From: JAVVHH01 sp965199665
Lineage (GTDB): Bacteria > Pseudomonadota > Alphaproteobacteria > Acetobacterales > Acetobacteraceae
Assembly: GCA_965199665.1 (NCBI GenBank)
Contig: OZ241208.1
Coordinates: 3,224,001-3,288,000, forward strand
DNA: 64,000 bases
Reading direction: 5' to 3'
A model generated the notes under the pieces. The model had not been told where the DNA came from and searched no databases. It saw only the letters and a program-made list of their open reading frames with translations. A program made the translations under genes and the position numbers. How positions within the stretch are numbered: the first letter of the stretch is position 1; each line of letters opens with the position of its first letter. Below, in pieces: positions 34,537 through 42,641 of the stretch.

Positions 34537-35190
34537 TCATCGGTCCTTCGGGCCCAAACGCGCGCTGAGAACGGCACGGAACTGGTCCAACGGTTTTGGA
34601 TCGACAGCAGAGATACACACGCAGAACCCAACCATGGCGTCACCCAACACCATCAGACGTCCGCCCACCTCTTCCCAGCGCTTCAGCACGTTCCAGCGCA
34701 CGAGTGTCACGCCGGTGCCGGTCCGGCTTTCCAGCCCCTCGTCGCTGACAACGACGCGAGCGGGGTAGACAAGCTGCGGGTCCGACGGATCCACGTCCGG
34801 ACGCGCCCGCAGGATCTGGCGCAGCACGCGACGCAACCATGGCCGTCTCAGCCATCGCTGGACCACCATGCCAACTACGGTACAGCCAGCCATCGCCAGC
34901 GCGACCGCCATCAAGGTGCCGGGCTCATCGATCAGGGCGCGGAATAGCGAACCAAGCGACGATCCGTGCCGGTCACCGGCCCACCCGATCACGATGCCAC
35001 CTCCCATCGCCAGGGGTGCGCAGGCGGCCGCGATTAGAACCGCGGTCACCTCGCGCCGTAGCCGGCCGGCACGCATGGTCGGGGTAGCCAAGCAACGCAT
35101 CTGCAAGGCGAGCATGTCCTCAAGCGTGACCATCACCTCGAAGGTAAGGACGTCCGGATGGTCAGTCGTTGACGTCAATGGGTTGCTCAT
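34537..35190 (-). CDS. YcxB-like membrane protein
   Basis: A 217-residue protein with the YcxB layout: N-terminal VTLEDMLALQMRCL, two membrane helices (VTAVLIAAACAPLAMGGGIV and TLMAVALAMAGCTVVGMVVQ), then the C-terminal YcxB domain (RVVVSDEGLESRTGTGVTLV, WNVLKRWEEVGG). ATG 35190 is chosen; a frame from 35340 adds an unlikely 50 residues. Function unknown. Confidence 0.75.
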   Translation of the reverse strand: MSNPLTSTTDHPDVLTFEVMVTLEDMLALQMRCLATPTMRAGRLRREVTAVLIAAACAPLAMGGGIVIGWAGDRHGSSLGSLFRALIDEPGTLMAVALAMAGCTVVGMVVQRWLRRPWLRRVLRQILRARPDVDPSDPQLVYPARVVVSDEGLESRTGTGVTLVRWNVLKRWEEVGGRLMVLGDAMVGFCVCISAVDPKPLDQFRAVLSARLGPKDR

Positions 35191-35338
35191 CTCTCGTCCG
35201 ATGCTATCGCACTTAGCAGTTTTACACCTCTTGAAGCTGAGACCGCTCTCCACGACGGAGGGTGATAGCCTCGTGACCGGGCTAAAGCGGCAGACGAAAA
35301 TGTCCTCGTCTTTGGCATCGTGATGATAGTTCGGCCGC

Positions 35339-35660
35339 ATGGAGCTTCAATCCATATCGCCGTCGCGTTGGATAGTCTCAAGCCGTCGTCAAGCGCCGCG
35401 GCTGCTCACGATGATCCACGAATTTCACAAGGCTGGCTATCAGCGCATCCGCTTCAGCTCGGGTATTGCGCCGAGCGGCATGCATTGGCGCTGCTCCATC
35501 ACCCACGCCAGCAATATGAAGTGCGACGGTCTCCGTATTGATGGCGCCAATACCGGGGACGAGGTCGCGCATTACTCAACAGCCTCCGGCGATTGCTACT
35601 TTCAATGGCACGACGCGCCTGGACAGTCCGCCCGCGAACTGGGTGTCACGTTCTTAGTTC
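35339..35660 (+). pseudogene. Conserved hypothetical protein, 3' end replaced by IS5 fragment
   Basis: Residues ~18-107 (LLTMIHEFHKAGYQRIRFSS, IAPSGMHWRCSITHASN, CYFQWHDAPGQSARELG) belong to a conserved small family of Alphaproteobacteria. The frame then passes without a stop into IS5 transposase sequence (RKCKRHIVTD), so the normal C-terminus is lost. ATG 35339 is the likely start. Confidence 0.6.
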
Positions 35661-36092
35661 TGATTAGGAAATGCAAGCGTCATATCGTCACTGATACAGC
35701 AGGCCATCTGGTTACTTTGGCGGTGCACAGTGCCGGCACTCAGGACCGCGACGGTGCCCCCGGCGTGCTGGCCACCATACGTCGACTTTACCGTTGGCTG
35801 CGGCACATCTTTGCCGATGGCGGCTACGCCAGCCACAAACTACGCGACGCCCTGTCTAGCATGGGTCGCTGAACGGTTCAGATCATCAAGTGGTCCTACA
35901 CCGCACAGGGCTTTGAGGTGCTACCGAGACGATGGGTTGTGGAGCGGACCTTCGCATGGCTCGGCGGTGTCGCAGGCTCGCCAACGACGTCGAAGCCACC
36001 ATCGAGAGCTCGGCGGCTTGGGCACTCGTGGCTCACATCCGCCGACTAACTCGAACACTCGCAAGTCTGATCTACAATGCGCTATTCTGAGT
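35661..36092 (+). pseudogene. IS5-family transposase, C-terminal remnant
   Basis: RKCKRHIVTDTAGHLVTLA, DRDGAPGVLATIRRLYRWL, IFADGGYASHKLRDAL and EVLPRRWVVERTFAWLGG are the C-terminal half of an IS5 transposase of a different group from the 5.7-kb copy. There is a TGA at 35870-35872 and a frameshift after the Glu motif. The last bases GAGTCAGACTCTGAG may be the element end. Confidence 0.75.
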
Positions 36093-36317
36093 CAGACTCT
36101 GAGCCTAAACTACCCCGGATACCTTCACTCCAGTCTTGTACTGTCAGGCCCAAACGCGACGGCGATGCCTGCGAGACTGCCATTTCCAACACCTGCGCAC
36201 CGTAGGTGATCCCATACTCACCAGCCCAGGTTAGCCCGGTTGCGCTAACCTTGACCGAGACATCGAGTGGATCGCGGACGTAGCCTACCCCTGTCAGATC
36301 CGTCAGCCCTTGCTTGT

Positions 36318-37052
36318 CTAGGCAAATGCCAAGCTTGGGGCGGGTTGGGGCGTTGGGATACGTGAGACGTCGGGGCCGAGATCCCTGCTGGCATCATTGA
36401 CGGTATACCCGCGTCCCCAGACGGTTGTGATGACGTTGGGCAGTCCGGCTTTGGCGAGCTTGTTGCGGACCTTGCAGATGAACACGTCGATGATCTTGAT
36501 TTCGGGTTCGTCCCTGCCGCCGTAGAGCTGGGACAGGATGGCTTCCTTGGTCATGACCATGTTGCGGCGGAGCACAAGGAGTTGGAGGATCTCGAACTCC
36601 CTTCGGGTCAGGCTGACGCGCACGCCACGGGCGCTGACCTCGTGCAGGTCGACGTCGAGGGTGAGTTCGCCGACCTGAAGCAGGGAGTGGCTGAAGCCGC
36701 GGCTGCGGCGGACGATGGCGCGGATGCGGGCGATGAGTTCGTCCCGATTGATATCGCGTTCGACCACGTCGTCGGCGCCGGCGGCCAGGGCGCGCAGGCG
36801 CGCTTGCGGGACGGCCGAGAGTGCGATCACGGGCGTTTCGTGTTTGGCTGAGCGGATCCGGTTGATCAGCGCGCTGCCGTCCCTATCGGGAAGTTGGAGA
36901 TCGAGCAGCACGAGGTCGAACGGATAATCTCGCATGAGATAGAGGGCATCGTCGCCAGTCTGGACAAGTTCGACCTTGATCGCCTCGGCTTGGAGGGCGG
37001 CGCTGATCGCGGCCGCTTGCCGCAGGTGACGTTCAACCAGCAGGACGCGCAT
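36318..37052 (-). CDS. CtrA-like OmpR-family response regulator with degenerate receiver
   Basis: A 244-residue protein from ATG 37052. The C-terminal winged helix matches CtrA closely (VSLTRREFEILQLLVLRRN, IKIIDVFICKVRNKLAKAG, VWGRGYTV). The receiver keeps the acceptor Asp51 (VLLDLQLPDRDG) but has Arg8-His9 where CtrA has the Asp-Asp of its acidic pocket, and Arg99-Asp100 in place of the Lys-Pro that senses phosphorylation. This suggests altered or phosphorylation-independent control. The tail after residue 225 is Pro-rich and non-conserved. It is divergent from the small gene at 37329. Confidence 0.85.
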   Translation of the reverse strand: MRVLLVERHLRQAAAISAALQAEAIKVELVQTGDDALYLMRDYPFDLVLLDLQLPDRDGSALINRIRSAKHETPVIALSAVPQARLRALAAGADDVVERDINRDELIARIRAIVRRSRGFSHSLLQVGELTLDVDLHEVSARGVRVSLTRREFEILQLLVLRRNMVMTKEAILSQLYGGRDEPEIKIIDVFICKVRNKLAKAGLPNVITTVWGRGYTVNDASRDLGPDVSRIPTPQPAPSLAFA

Positions 37053-37236
37053 TCTGTGCCTCACAACCATAACGCGATCACTTATACGTGACTTCGCGTT
37101 GGATGCAAATAGCTAACACACGGTAAACACACGAAACCTTTAGCGGCGATTAACGTAACCACCCTCATAGGTTGTGGAGACGCTTGATCCTCGCCTTGCA
37201 AGTGCCTGGATTCGTTATCGCCCTTCCGAATCGGCG

Positions 37237-37328
37237 TTAACCTTTTGGTAACCAAAAACTCGCACTCTTTGCCTCGACGCGAGTCGCCCCGACAGAGGCT
37301 CAGCCCAAATAGCTGGGAACGCATCAGA
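37237..37328 (+). promoter_or_regulatory. Conserved operator and 5' leader of the 37329 gene
   Basis: TTTTGGTAACCAAAA (37243-37257) is a perfect 7-1-7 palindrome, overlapped by TTAA-N7-GTAA (37237-37251), one base from the CtrA consensus. The following leader contains a CGAC-GCGA-GTCG hairpin (37275-37286) and CCCA/TGGG (37304-37317). The whole stretch aligns with the leader of the paralogue at 44360-44704, so it is conserved outside the coding region. Confidence 0.55.
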
Positions 37329-37664
37329 ATGGTGAACACTCAACCGTCCTACCGTCACGCCAACCAAGACCCCGTCACCATCCGCGCGCTGAGCAGCATT
37401 ACTTCAGAGCAAGCCGACGCCATCAGCGCTGCCGTTCACGCAAACGGAGCATGGACCGTTCAAACGTTCGACGACTACGACGGATACCTGTCCATCCTGA
37501 TCGAGCCCTCCACCATCGGCCATGAGACGACGTTCTTCATCTCCGGCAAGACGCACTGCATCGAACTGGTCAGAACCCAGGAGGACCGCATGGCGTCGAT
37601 CGGAACCTACGCCGATGTCGAAGAGCTCCAAGCGCGGTTGACCGACCTGTTCCGCATTCAATAG
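37329..37664 (+). CDS. Conserved ~110-residue protein, paralogue of 44360-44704
   Basis: A 111-residue protein. The core is shared with the paralogue: IRALSSITSEQADAIS, WTVQTFDDYDGYLSILI, FISGKTHCIEL and LQARLTDLF. It is a compact alpha/beta fold by pattern, without catalytic motifs. ATG 37329 has GGGAA upstream. Its leader and palindrome are conserved with the second copy. Function unknown. Confidence 0.65.
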   Translation: MVNTQPSYRHANQDPVTIRALSSITSEQADAISAAVHANGAWTVQTFDDYDGYLSILIEPSTIGHETTFFISGKTHCIELVRTQEDRMASIGTYADVEELQARLTDLFRIQ

Positions 37665-37946
37665 GCCTAAAGCCTGACACCGTTAGGCAGATCACCGCTC
37701 GTCGGGCGATCGGTCCAGTGACCGGCTCAGTCCTGCAAACCTACTTACTGGCACCAGCGCTCTCCGGTTCAGTTAGCAACGCCGCGCACGGTCGCGCTTG
37801 GTGGCGAGCGCGACGCTGCTGCCACGAAAGCGCAGTTTCGCGACTCATCGAAACCCACCCCGACACTGGCCAATAAAGCCCGATCCAGGATCCGCAACAG
37901 AACCGTGTGCGAAGGAGGCAGCTTGCCCTCTGGTTGCTTCTGGTTG

Positions 37947-38339
37947 CTAGATTTTCTCCTCCAACCCAACGTTCCCTCGCGATGCGTCATAAGCATATTG
38001 CGCTTCCTCCAGCGCGGAGCCATTAGCGAGCGCCCAGTTGTAAAGCGCAGCAAAGGGCTCGCGTAAGGAGCAGCCAAGGTCCGTGATAGTGTATTCGACG
38101 CCGATCGGTTGCGTCGGCAGGACTTTGCGACTGATTAGGCCGTTGCGTTCCAAACGCTTCAATGCCTCGGATAAAGCTTTGTGGGTGATGCCGTCGAGAC
38201 GGCGCTTGAGGTCGTTGAACCGCGCCGGCCGCGTGCAGAGGACGCTCAGGATCAGCACCGTCCACTTGTTAGCGATATGCTCGAGGACGGGCCGCGTCGC
38301 GGCGACATCAAGCGGCAATTCGAGCGATTCTTTTGCCAC
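37947..38339 (-). CDS. HxlR-family transcriptional regulator
   Basis: A 130-residue winged-helix regulator with the HxlR pattern HIANKWTVLILSVLCTRPAR, FNDLKRRLDGITHKALSEAL and VEYTITDLGCSLREPF. It starts at GTG 38339 and is divergent from the SDR gene (96 bp), the common arrangement in which HxlR controls the neighbouring oxidoreductase. The usual N-terminal Cys is absent, so redox sensing is not expected. Confidence 0.88.
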   Translation of the reverse strand: MAKESLELPLDVAATRPVLEHIANKWTVLILSVLCTRPARFNDLKRRLDGITHKALSEALKRLERNGLISRKVLPTQPIGVEYTITDLGCSLREPFAALYNWALANGSALEEAQYAYDASRGNVGLEEKI

Positions 38340-38435
38340 AGGTATACGCCTCGATATCTAAGCACCAGCCGGTGCGTTCTTGTGATTAGGTATCGATTCT
38401 ATAGCTGTCTGTCTGCACCAGCGATGTGAGGACGT

Positions 38436-39161
38436 ATGAGCAGGCTTTCAGGAAAAATCGCCGTTGTGGTCGGTGGCCATGGCGGAATCGGTGGCGCCGT
38501 CTCAGAGCGGTTCGCGGCGGAGGGCGCCACAGTTTACGCCACCAGTCGTCGCGCCGAAGAGGGTGAGTCCGAGCTTGGAGCCGGCAGAATACGCACGCGC
38601 CGCGTCGATGCGGCAGATCTGGCAGCGCTCGACGTCTTCTTCGAGACGGTGAGCGGCGAGGCCGGACGGGTGGACGTGCTCGCCGTTAACGCCGGTATCT
38701 CTGAATTCGCAACCCTTAACAACATCAGCGAGGATCATTTCGCCCGAGCCTTCGACCTCAACGTGCGCGCGCTGCTGTTTGCCGCCAAGGCTGCGACGGC
38801 AATTATGCCGGAAGGTGGCTCGATCGTTTTGGTGGGCTCGATCGCCGACGCGATCGGCACCAAAGGCTATGGCGTCTATGGGGCAACCAAGGCCGCCGTG
38901 CGCTCGTTCGCACGGACCTGGGCCAACGAGCTGGCGCCTCGGAACATCCGCGTCAACGTGGTGGCACCAGGGCCAACCGACACCGCCATGATGGCGGCGG
39001 CATCCGATGAGGTGCGCGAGACGCTGACGAAGCTGATCCCCCTCGGCCGTATGGGTCGCGCCGACGAAGTGGCTTCGGCCGCGCTGTTCCTCGCCAGCGA
39101 CCAAAGCAGCTTCATCACCGGGGTCGAGCTGCCGGTCGACGGCGGCATGGCACAGGTCTGA
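38436..39161 (+). CDS. Short-chain dehydrogenase/reductase
   Basis: A 241-residue classical SDR. The cofactor loop is VVGGHGGIGGAVSERFA (residues 11-27), NAG is in VLAVNAGISEF, and the catalytic Ser-Tyr-Lys are in VLVGSIADAIGTKGYGVYGATKAAV. C-terminal GVELPVDGGMAQV is typical. Substrate unknown. Probably induced through the divergent HxlR regulator. Confidence 0.9.
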   Translation: MSRLSGKIAVVVGGHGGIGGAVSERFAAEGATVYATSRRAEEGESELGAGRIRTRRVDAADLAALDVFFETVSGEAGRVDVLAVNAGISEFATLNNISEDHFARAFDLNVRALLFAAKAATAIMPEGGSIVLVGSIADAIGTKGYGVYGATKAAVRSFARTWANELAPRNIRVNVVAPGPTDTAMMAAASDEVRETLTKLIPLGRMGRADEVASAALFLASDQSSFITGVELPVDGGMAQV

Positions 39162-39409
39162 TCTACGCCGCCTGTCGAACGCCTGGCGGGGTCCTCGCAG
39201 GTTCAGGGCGCCATTGCCATGACCGACTTCACAGCCTGGCGAGGACTGACCGCGATGGTCGCCGCAAGTCGACTGAATGTTGCTGATGTTGGCGGCGGCA
39301 TGAGCAGTCGGCCGCGTTGCCGGTCAGGTCAGACGGCTGCTCTGTTGCCGCGTCGCGTTAACGTCGCGCTCAGTCGCCATCGCACTCTCACGCTCATAAC
39401 TGGGTAGGG

Positions 39410-39437
39410 CGGGCGGCACGATTGTTCGCGCCGCCCG
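39410..39437. terminator. Possible bidirectional terminator hairpin
   Basis: CGGGCGGC and GCCGCCCG pair perfectly around a 12-base loop between the converging SDR and MFS genes. There is no T run, so termination is likely but not certain. The remaining spacer (39162-39486, 325 bp) shows no gene. Confidence 0.4.
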
Positions 39438-39486
39438 GATTGCCACGCCGCTGCTCCGCGCATGGACGGGGATGAGTGGTTGGGGG

Positions 39487-40812
39487 TTATTCGGCGGGAA
39501 CGGCGGCCCTGTCGGCCTTCTCCATTGTGGGGTCTATCTGGACTAGGAGGGTGGCTAGACCACCGACGAAGGCGGTGATGCCGAGAAGGATTAGACCCAT
39601 GGTGAAGTTGCCGGTGAGGTCCCTCAAGTAGCCCATGACGTAGGGGCCGAAGAAGCCGGACAGGTTGCCGATCGAGTTGATGGCAGCGATGCCGGCTGCA
39701 GCGGAGGCGCCGGTGAGGAAGGCACCGGGGATGGGCCAGAACAAGGGCGGCATGGCGGAGACGCCGATCTGGCTGAGGCAGAGCAGGCCGAGGATCATGG
39801 CCGGGCTGGTGGAGAGGCCGGCGCCGATGAGGCCGCCAGCGGCGATCACCATGGCGAAGACGACATGGGCGCGGCGGGCGAGGGTGCGGTCGGAGTTGCG
39901 GCTGAGCAGGACCATGCCGACGGCGCCGAAGCAGAAGGGTAGGGCGGCGAGCAGGCCGGTCTGGAAGTTGGTCGCGCCGAAGCCCTTGACGATGGTGGGC
40001 AGGAAGAAGGCGACGCCGTAGCTGGCGGCGTTGAGGCAGAAATACATGAAGGCGCAGAGCATGACGCGGCCGTTGGTGATGGCTTTGCCGATGCTCATGT
40101 GGCCGGCGGCCTGCTTACGGTCGGTCTCGGAGGCGATGCGGCCGGCGAGCCAGGTCTTCTCCTCGGTGTCGAGCCAGGTGGCCTGCTCGGGGCGGTCGGT
40201 CAGGTAGAACACCACAGCGATGGCCATGAGGATGGAGGGGATGGCTTCAATGATGAACAGCCACTGCCAGCCATCGAGCCCGCCGCCAACGACGTTGAGA
40301 AGGGCGCCGGAGAGCGGGGCGCCGACGATGGAGGAGAAGGGGATGGCAAGCATGAACATCGCCACGACGCGGGAGCGGTAGACGGACGGGAACCAGAGGG
40401 TGAGGAAGAAGATGATGCCGGGGAAGAAGCCCGCTTCGGCGATGCCGAGCAGGAAGCGGAGGATGAAGAAGACCCATTCGGCGGAGACGCCGGTGGCATG
40501 CGAGATGGGCTGGATGAAGGCGAACATGCCGGAGATGACTCCCCAGCTCAGCATGATGCGGGCGATCCACAGGCGGGCGCCGAATTTAGCGAGGGCGAGG
40601 TTGGAGGGGACCTCGAGCAGGAAGTAGGCGATGAAGAACAGCCCGGCGCCGAAGCCGAAGGCGCTGTCCGTCATGCCGAGAGCGGTGTTCATCTGGAGCT
40701 TGGCAAAGCCGACGTTCACGCGGTCGAGGTAGGCAACGAAGTAGCAGATGAAGAGGAAGGGCATTAGCCGCCACATGACCTTCTTGATGGTTCTGGTCTC
40801 GATCTCAGGCAA
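39487..40812 (-). CDS. MFS transporter, anion:cation symporter (ACS) type
   Basis: A 441-residue 12-helix permease. The start (RTIKKVMWRLMPFLFICYF, AYLDRVNVGFAKLQMN) and EVPSNLALAKFGAR are hallmarks of the ACS family, which imports organic anions such as sugar acids, phthalate or tartrate with protons. It stands alone, convergent to the SDR gene. Substrate unknown. Confidence 0.88.
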   Translation of the reverse strand: MPEIETRTIKKVMWRLMPFLFICYFVAYLDRVNVGFAKLQMNTALGMTDSAFGFGAGLFFIAYFLLEVPSNLALAKFGARLWIARIMLSWGVISGMFAFIQPISHATGVSAEWVFFILRFLLGIAEAGFFPGIIFFLTLWFPSVYRSRVVAMFMLAIPFSSIVGAPLSGALLNVVGGGLDGWQWLFIIEAIPSILMAIAVVFYLTDRPEQATWLDTEEKTWLAGRIASETDRKQAAGHMSIGKAITNGRVMLCAFMYFCLNAASYGVAFFLPTIVKGFGATNFQTGLLAALPFCFGAVGMVLLSRNSDRTLARRAHVVFAMVIAAGGLIGAGLSTSPAMILGLLCLSQIGVSAMPPLFWPIPGAFLTGASAAAGIAAINSIGNLSGFFGPYVMGYLRDLTGNFTMGLILLGITAFVGGLATLLVQIDPTMEKADRAAVPAE

Positions 40813-41187
40813 AGTTTCTACTCCCTAGTGCAGCCATCAAGGCCTCGCGCTTCATGAGCCGTATGGGAGCACTCTAAGCGGGAATATCGGTGTTTAGACA
40901 GGGTTGTTGATCGGGCCGTTCGTGAGCGGCATGGAGCGATCGTGCCGCTCTGGATTGAGGTGTCGCGTCTTCGCGCAAGGGCGCGGAGGAGCTTCCCGCA
41001 TTGACGACGGCGCGGAGCCCTCCTGCTCATCAGCAGGGGAGACCGACCGCGGGAAGATAGCCGCACTCCTAGCAACGATAAGCTCCGTGACGGGCAAAAT
41101 TTGTCGCCAGCGCGGCTTCGACTGCCGCCGCGTTGCGGACGGGATCAATAGATTGCGATCGGCGGCGTACCCGGACACGATCGTCGA
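40813..41187. other. Intergenic region, no supported gene
   Basis: 375 bp between the divergent MFS and SRAP genes. Both promoters must be here, but I cannot point to -35/-10 elements. Open frames across it extend antisense or out of frame into SRAP and look like shadows. Confidence 0.4.
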
Positions 41188-41838
41188 ATGTGCAACCTCT
41201 ACGCCGTCACCGCCAGCCAGGCCGCGATCCGCGAGCTGGCGCGCACCATGCACGATCAAACCGGCAATCTTCCTCCGTTGCCCGGCGTGTTCCCAGACTA
41301 CGGCGCGCCGATTGTCCGTGAGGCTGCCGCCGGCCGGGAGATGATCATCGCGCGCTGGGGTATGCCGTCTCCGGTGTTCGCGTTGAAGGGAAAGAAGATC
41401 GATGCTGGCGTTACCAACGTCCGTCGCACCCACTCGCCGCACTGGCGCCGTTGGCTGAACCCGGAAAGCCGGTGCCTGGTGCCGTTCACCGGTTTTTCTG
41501 AAAATGAGCTGTCGCCCGGCGGTTCGCGCCAGCCAATATGGTTTGCGCTGGACGTGAGCCGACCGCTCGCCTTCTTCGCCGGTATCTGGACGCGCTGGAC
41601 CTCGGTCCGGAAGGTGCGGGAAGGCGAAGTCACCGCCGACCTGTTCGCGTTTCTCACGACCGATGCCAACGCCGAAGTGAGCGTCGTTCATCCGCAGGCC
41701 ATGCCAGTGATCCTGACTACCGAGGAGGAGCGCGAGGTATGGCTGCGCGCACCGTGGGACGAGGTGCGTACGCTGCAAAGGCCTTTGCCGGATGGAGCCC
41801 TGCAGGTTGTGCTAAAGGGCGAGAAGCCGGACGGCTAG
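41188..41838 (+). CDS. SRAP (YedK/HMCES-type) abasic-site protein, cut short by an amber codon
   Basis: The 216-residue protein crosslinks to abasic sites in single-stranded DNA through Cys2. Visible active-site residues are Cys2 (MCNLYAV), Asn77 (GVTNVRRTHSPHW), Glu105 (LVPFTGFSENEL) and His168 (VVHPQAMPVIL). After TAG at 41836-41838 the same frame stays open for 39 codons, ending EEQPDLFG at TGA 41956-41958. QPDLF resembles beta-clamp-binding motifs. That distal stop overlaps the next ATG as ATGA, so the ancestral gene probably ended there and the TAG is a recent nonsense change. Confidence 0.88.
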   Translation: MCNLYAVTASQAAIRELARTMHDQTGNLPPLPGVFPDYGAPIVREAAAGREMIIARWGMPSPVFALKGKKIDAGVTNVRRTHSPHWRRWLNPESRCLVPFTGFSENELSPGGSRQPIWFALDVSRPLAFFAGIWTRWTSVRKVREGEVTADLFAFLTTDANAEVSVVHPQAMPVILTTEEEREVWLRAPWDEVRTLQRPLPDGALQVVLKGEKPDG

Positions 41839-41954
41839 ACCAAGCTGGTCAACTTGGCCGACCGCGCCGGCAGCCCTAAAGCGTCACCACCGATGCCGGA
41901 TCGAGCGGACGAACCCGCGGCGGTAGCCGTCGAAGAACAGCCCGACCTTTTCGG

Positions 41955-42632
41955 ATGACCGAGCCCAACATCGCCGAGCGGACGCTTCGGTATTCCGAGA
42001 ACCAGACGGTCTCGGCTCTTTATACCGAAGCGCCCGAACCTTTTGCTTGCCTGGTTCTGGCGCATGGTGCTGGCGCGGGTATGCGCCATCCTTTTATGGC
42101 GGCCGTCGCTGAAGGGCTGGCCCGACGCGGCGTTTCGACGCTGCGCTACCAGCTCCCGTATATGGAAGCCGGGTCGAGGCGGGTGGACAACCCACCTTTG
42201 GCCCATCTTGCCGTTCGGGCAGCCGTGGTAGCGGCGGGCAACTCGCTTCCGCTATTCGCTGGCGGCAAGTCGTTCGGCGGACGCATGACCTCCCAAGCAC
42301 AGGCCGATGGCGCCCTGCCCGGTGTTTGTGGTCTGGTTTTCTTTGGCTTCCCGCTCCATCCGGCCAGGAAGCCATCGACTGAGCGCTCAGTTCACCTGTC
42401 GGACGTGGGCGTCCCGATGCTGTTCATGCAGGGGACGCGTGATGCCCTCGCCGATGCCGTTCTGATCGAGCAGGTCACCACGCGGCTCGGCGCGGGCGCG
42501 TCCCTGGTAATCATTGATGGCGCCGACCACAGCTTTCACGTGCCTGCTCGTACCGACCGAAAGGATGAACAGGTGCTCGGTGACATACTCGACTCCGCCG
42601 CGGAATGGATGCGGCAGGTCGTGACGACGTAA
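41955..42632 (+). CDS. Alpha/beta-hydrolase, KANL3/Tex30-like
   Basis: A 225-residue hydrolase with LVLAHGAGAGMRHPFM (oxyanion region), nucleophile Ser106 in GGKSFGGRM, Asp163 in MQGTRDALAD and His192 in DGADHSFHVP. The family is dienelactone-hydrolase-like; the substrate is unknown. Its ATG is fused to the end of the extended SRAP frame, indicating an operon with SRAP. Confidence 0.85.
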   Translation: MTEPNIAERTLRYSENQTVSALYTEAPEPFACLVLAHGAGAGMRHPFMAAVAEGLARRGVSTLRYQLPYMEAGSRRVDNPPLAHLAVRAAVVAAGNSLPLFAGGKSFGGRMTSQAQADGALPGVCGLVFFGFPLHPARKPSTERSVHLSDVGVPMLFMQGTRDALADAVLIEQVTTRLGAGASLVIIDGADHSFHVPARTDRKDEQVLGDILDSAAEWMRQVVTT

Positions 42633-42641
42633 GCCGTTGCG

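Noticed and set aside
36093..36317. Minus-strand open frame running on from the end of the CtrA-like gene
   Set aside because: It has no start codon of its own with a ribosome binding site and no recognisable motif; it overlaps the CtrA-like gene out of frame.
40099..40767. 222-codon Glu/Gly/Asp-rich frame antisense to the ACS-type MFS gene
   Set aside because: Acidic low-complexity translation is the usual shadow of a membrane protein gene in GC-rich DNA.
40894..41778. 294-codon minus-strand frame antisense to SRAP
   Set aside because: SRAP active-site residues are all present on the plus strand; the antisense frame resembles nothing.
6416..41838. General amber (TAG) recoding in this organism
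   Set aside because: TAG ends several intact genes here, such as the VapC-type toxin and the LysE-type exporter, so the two in-frame TAGs are better explained as mutations.
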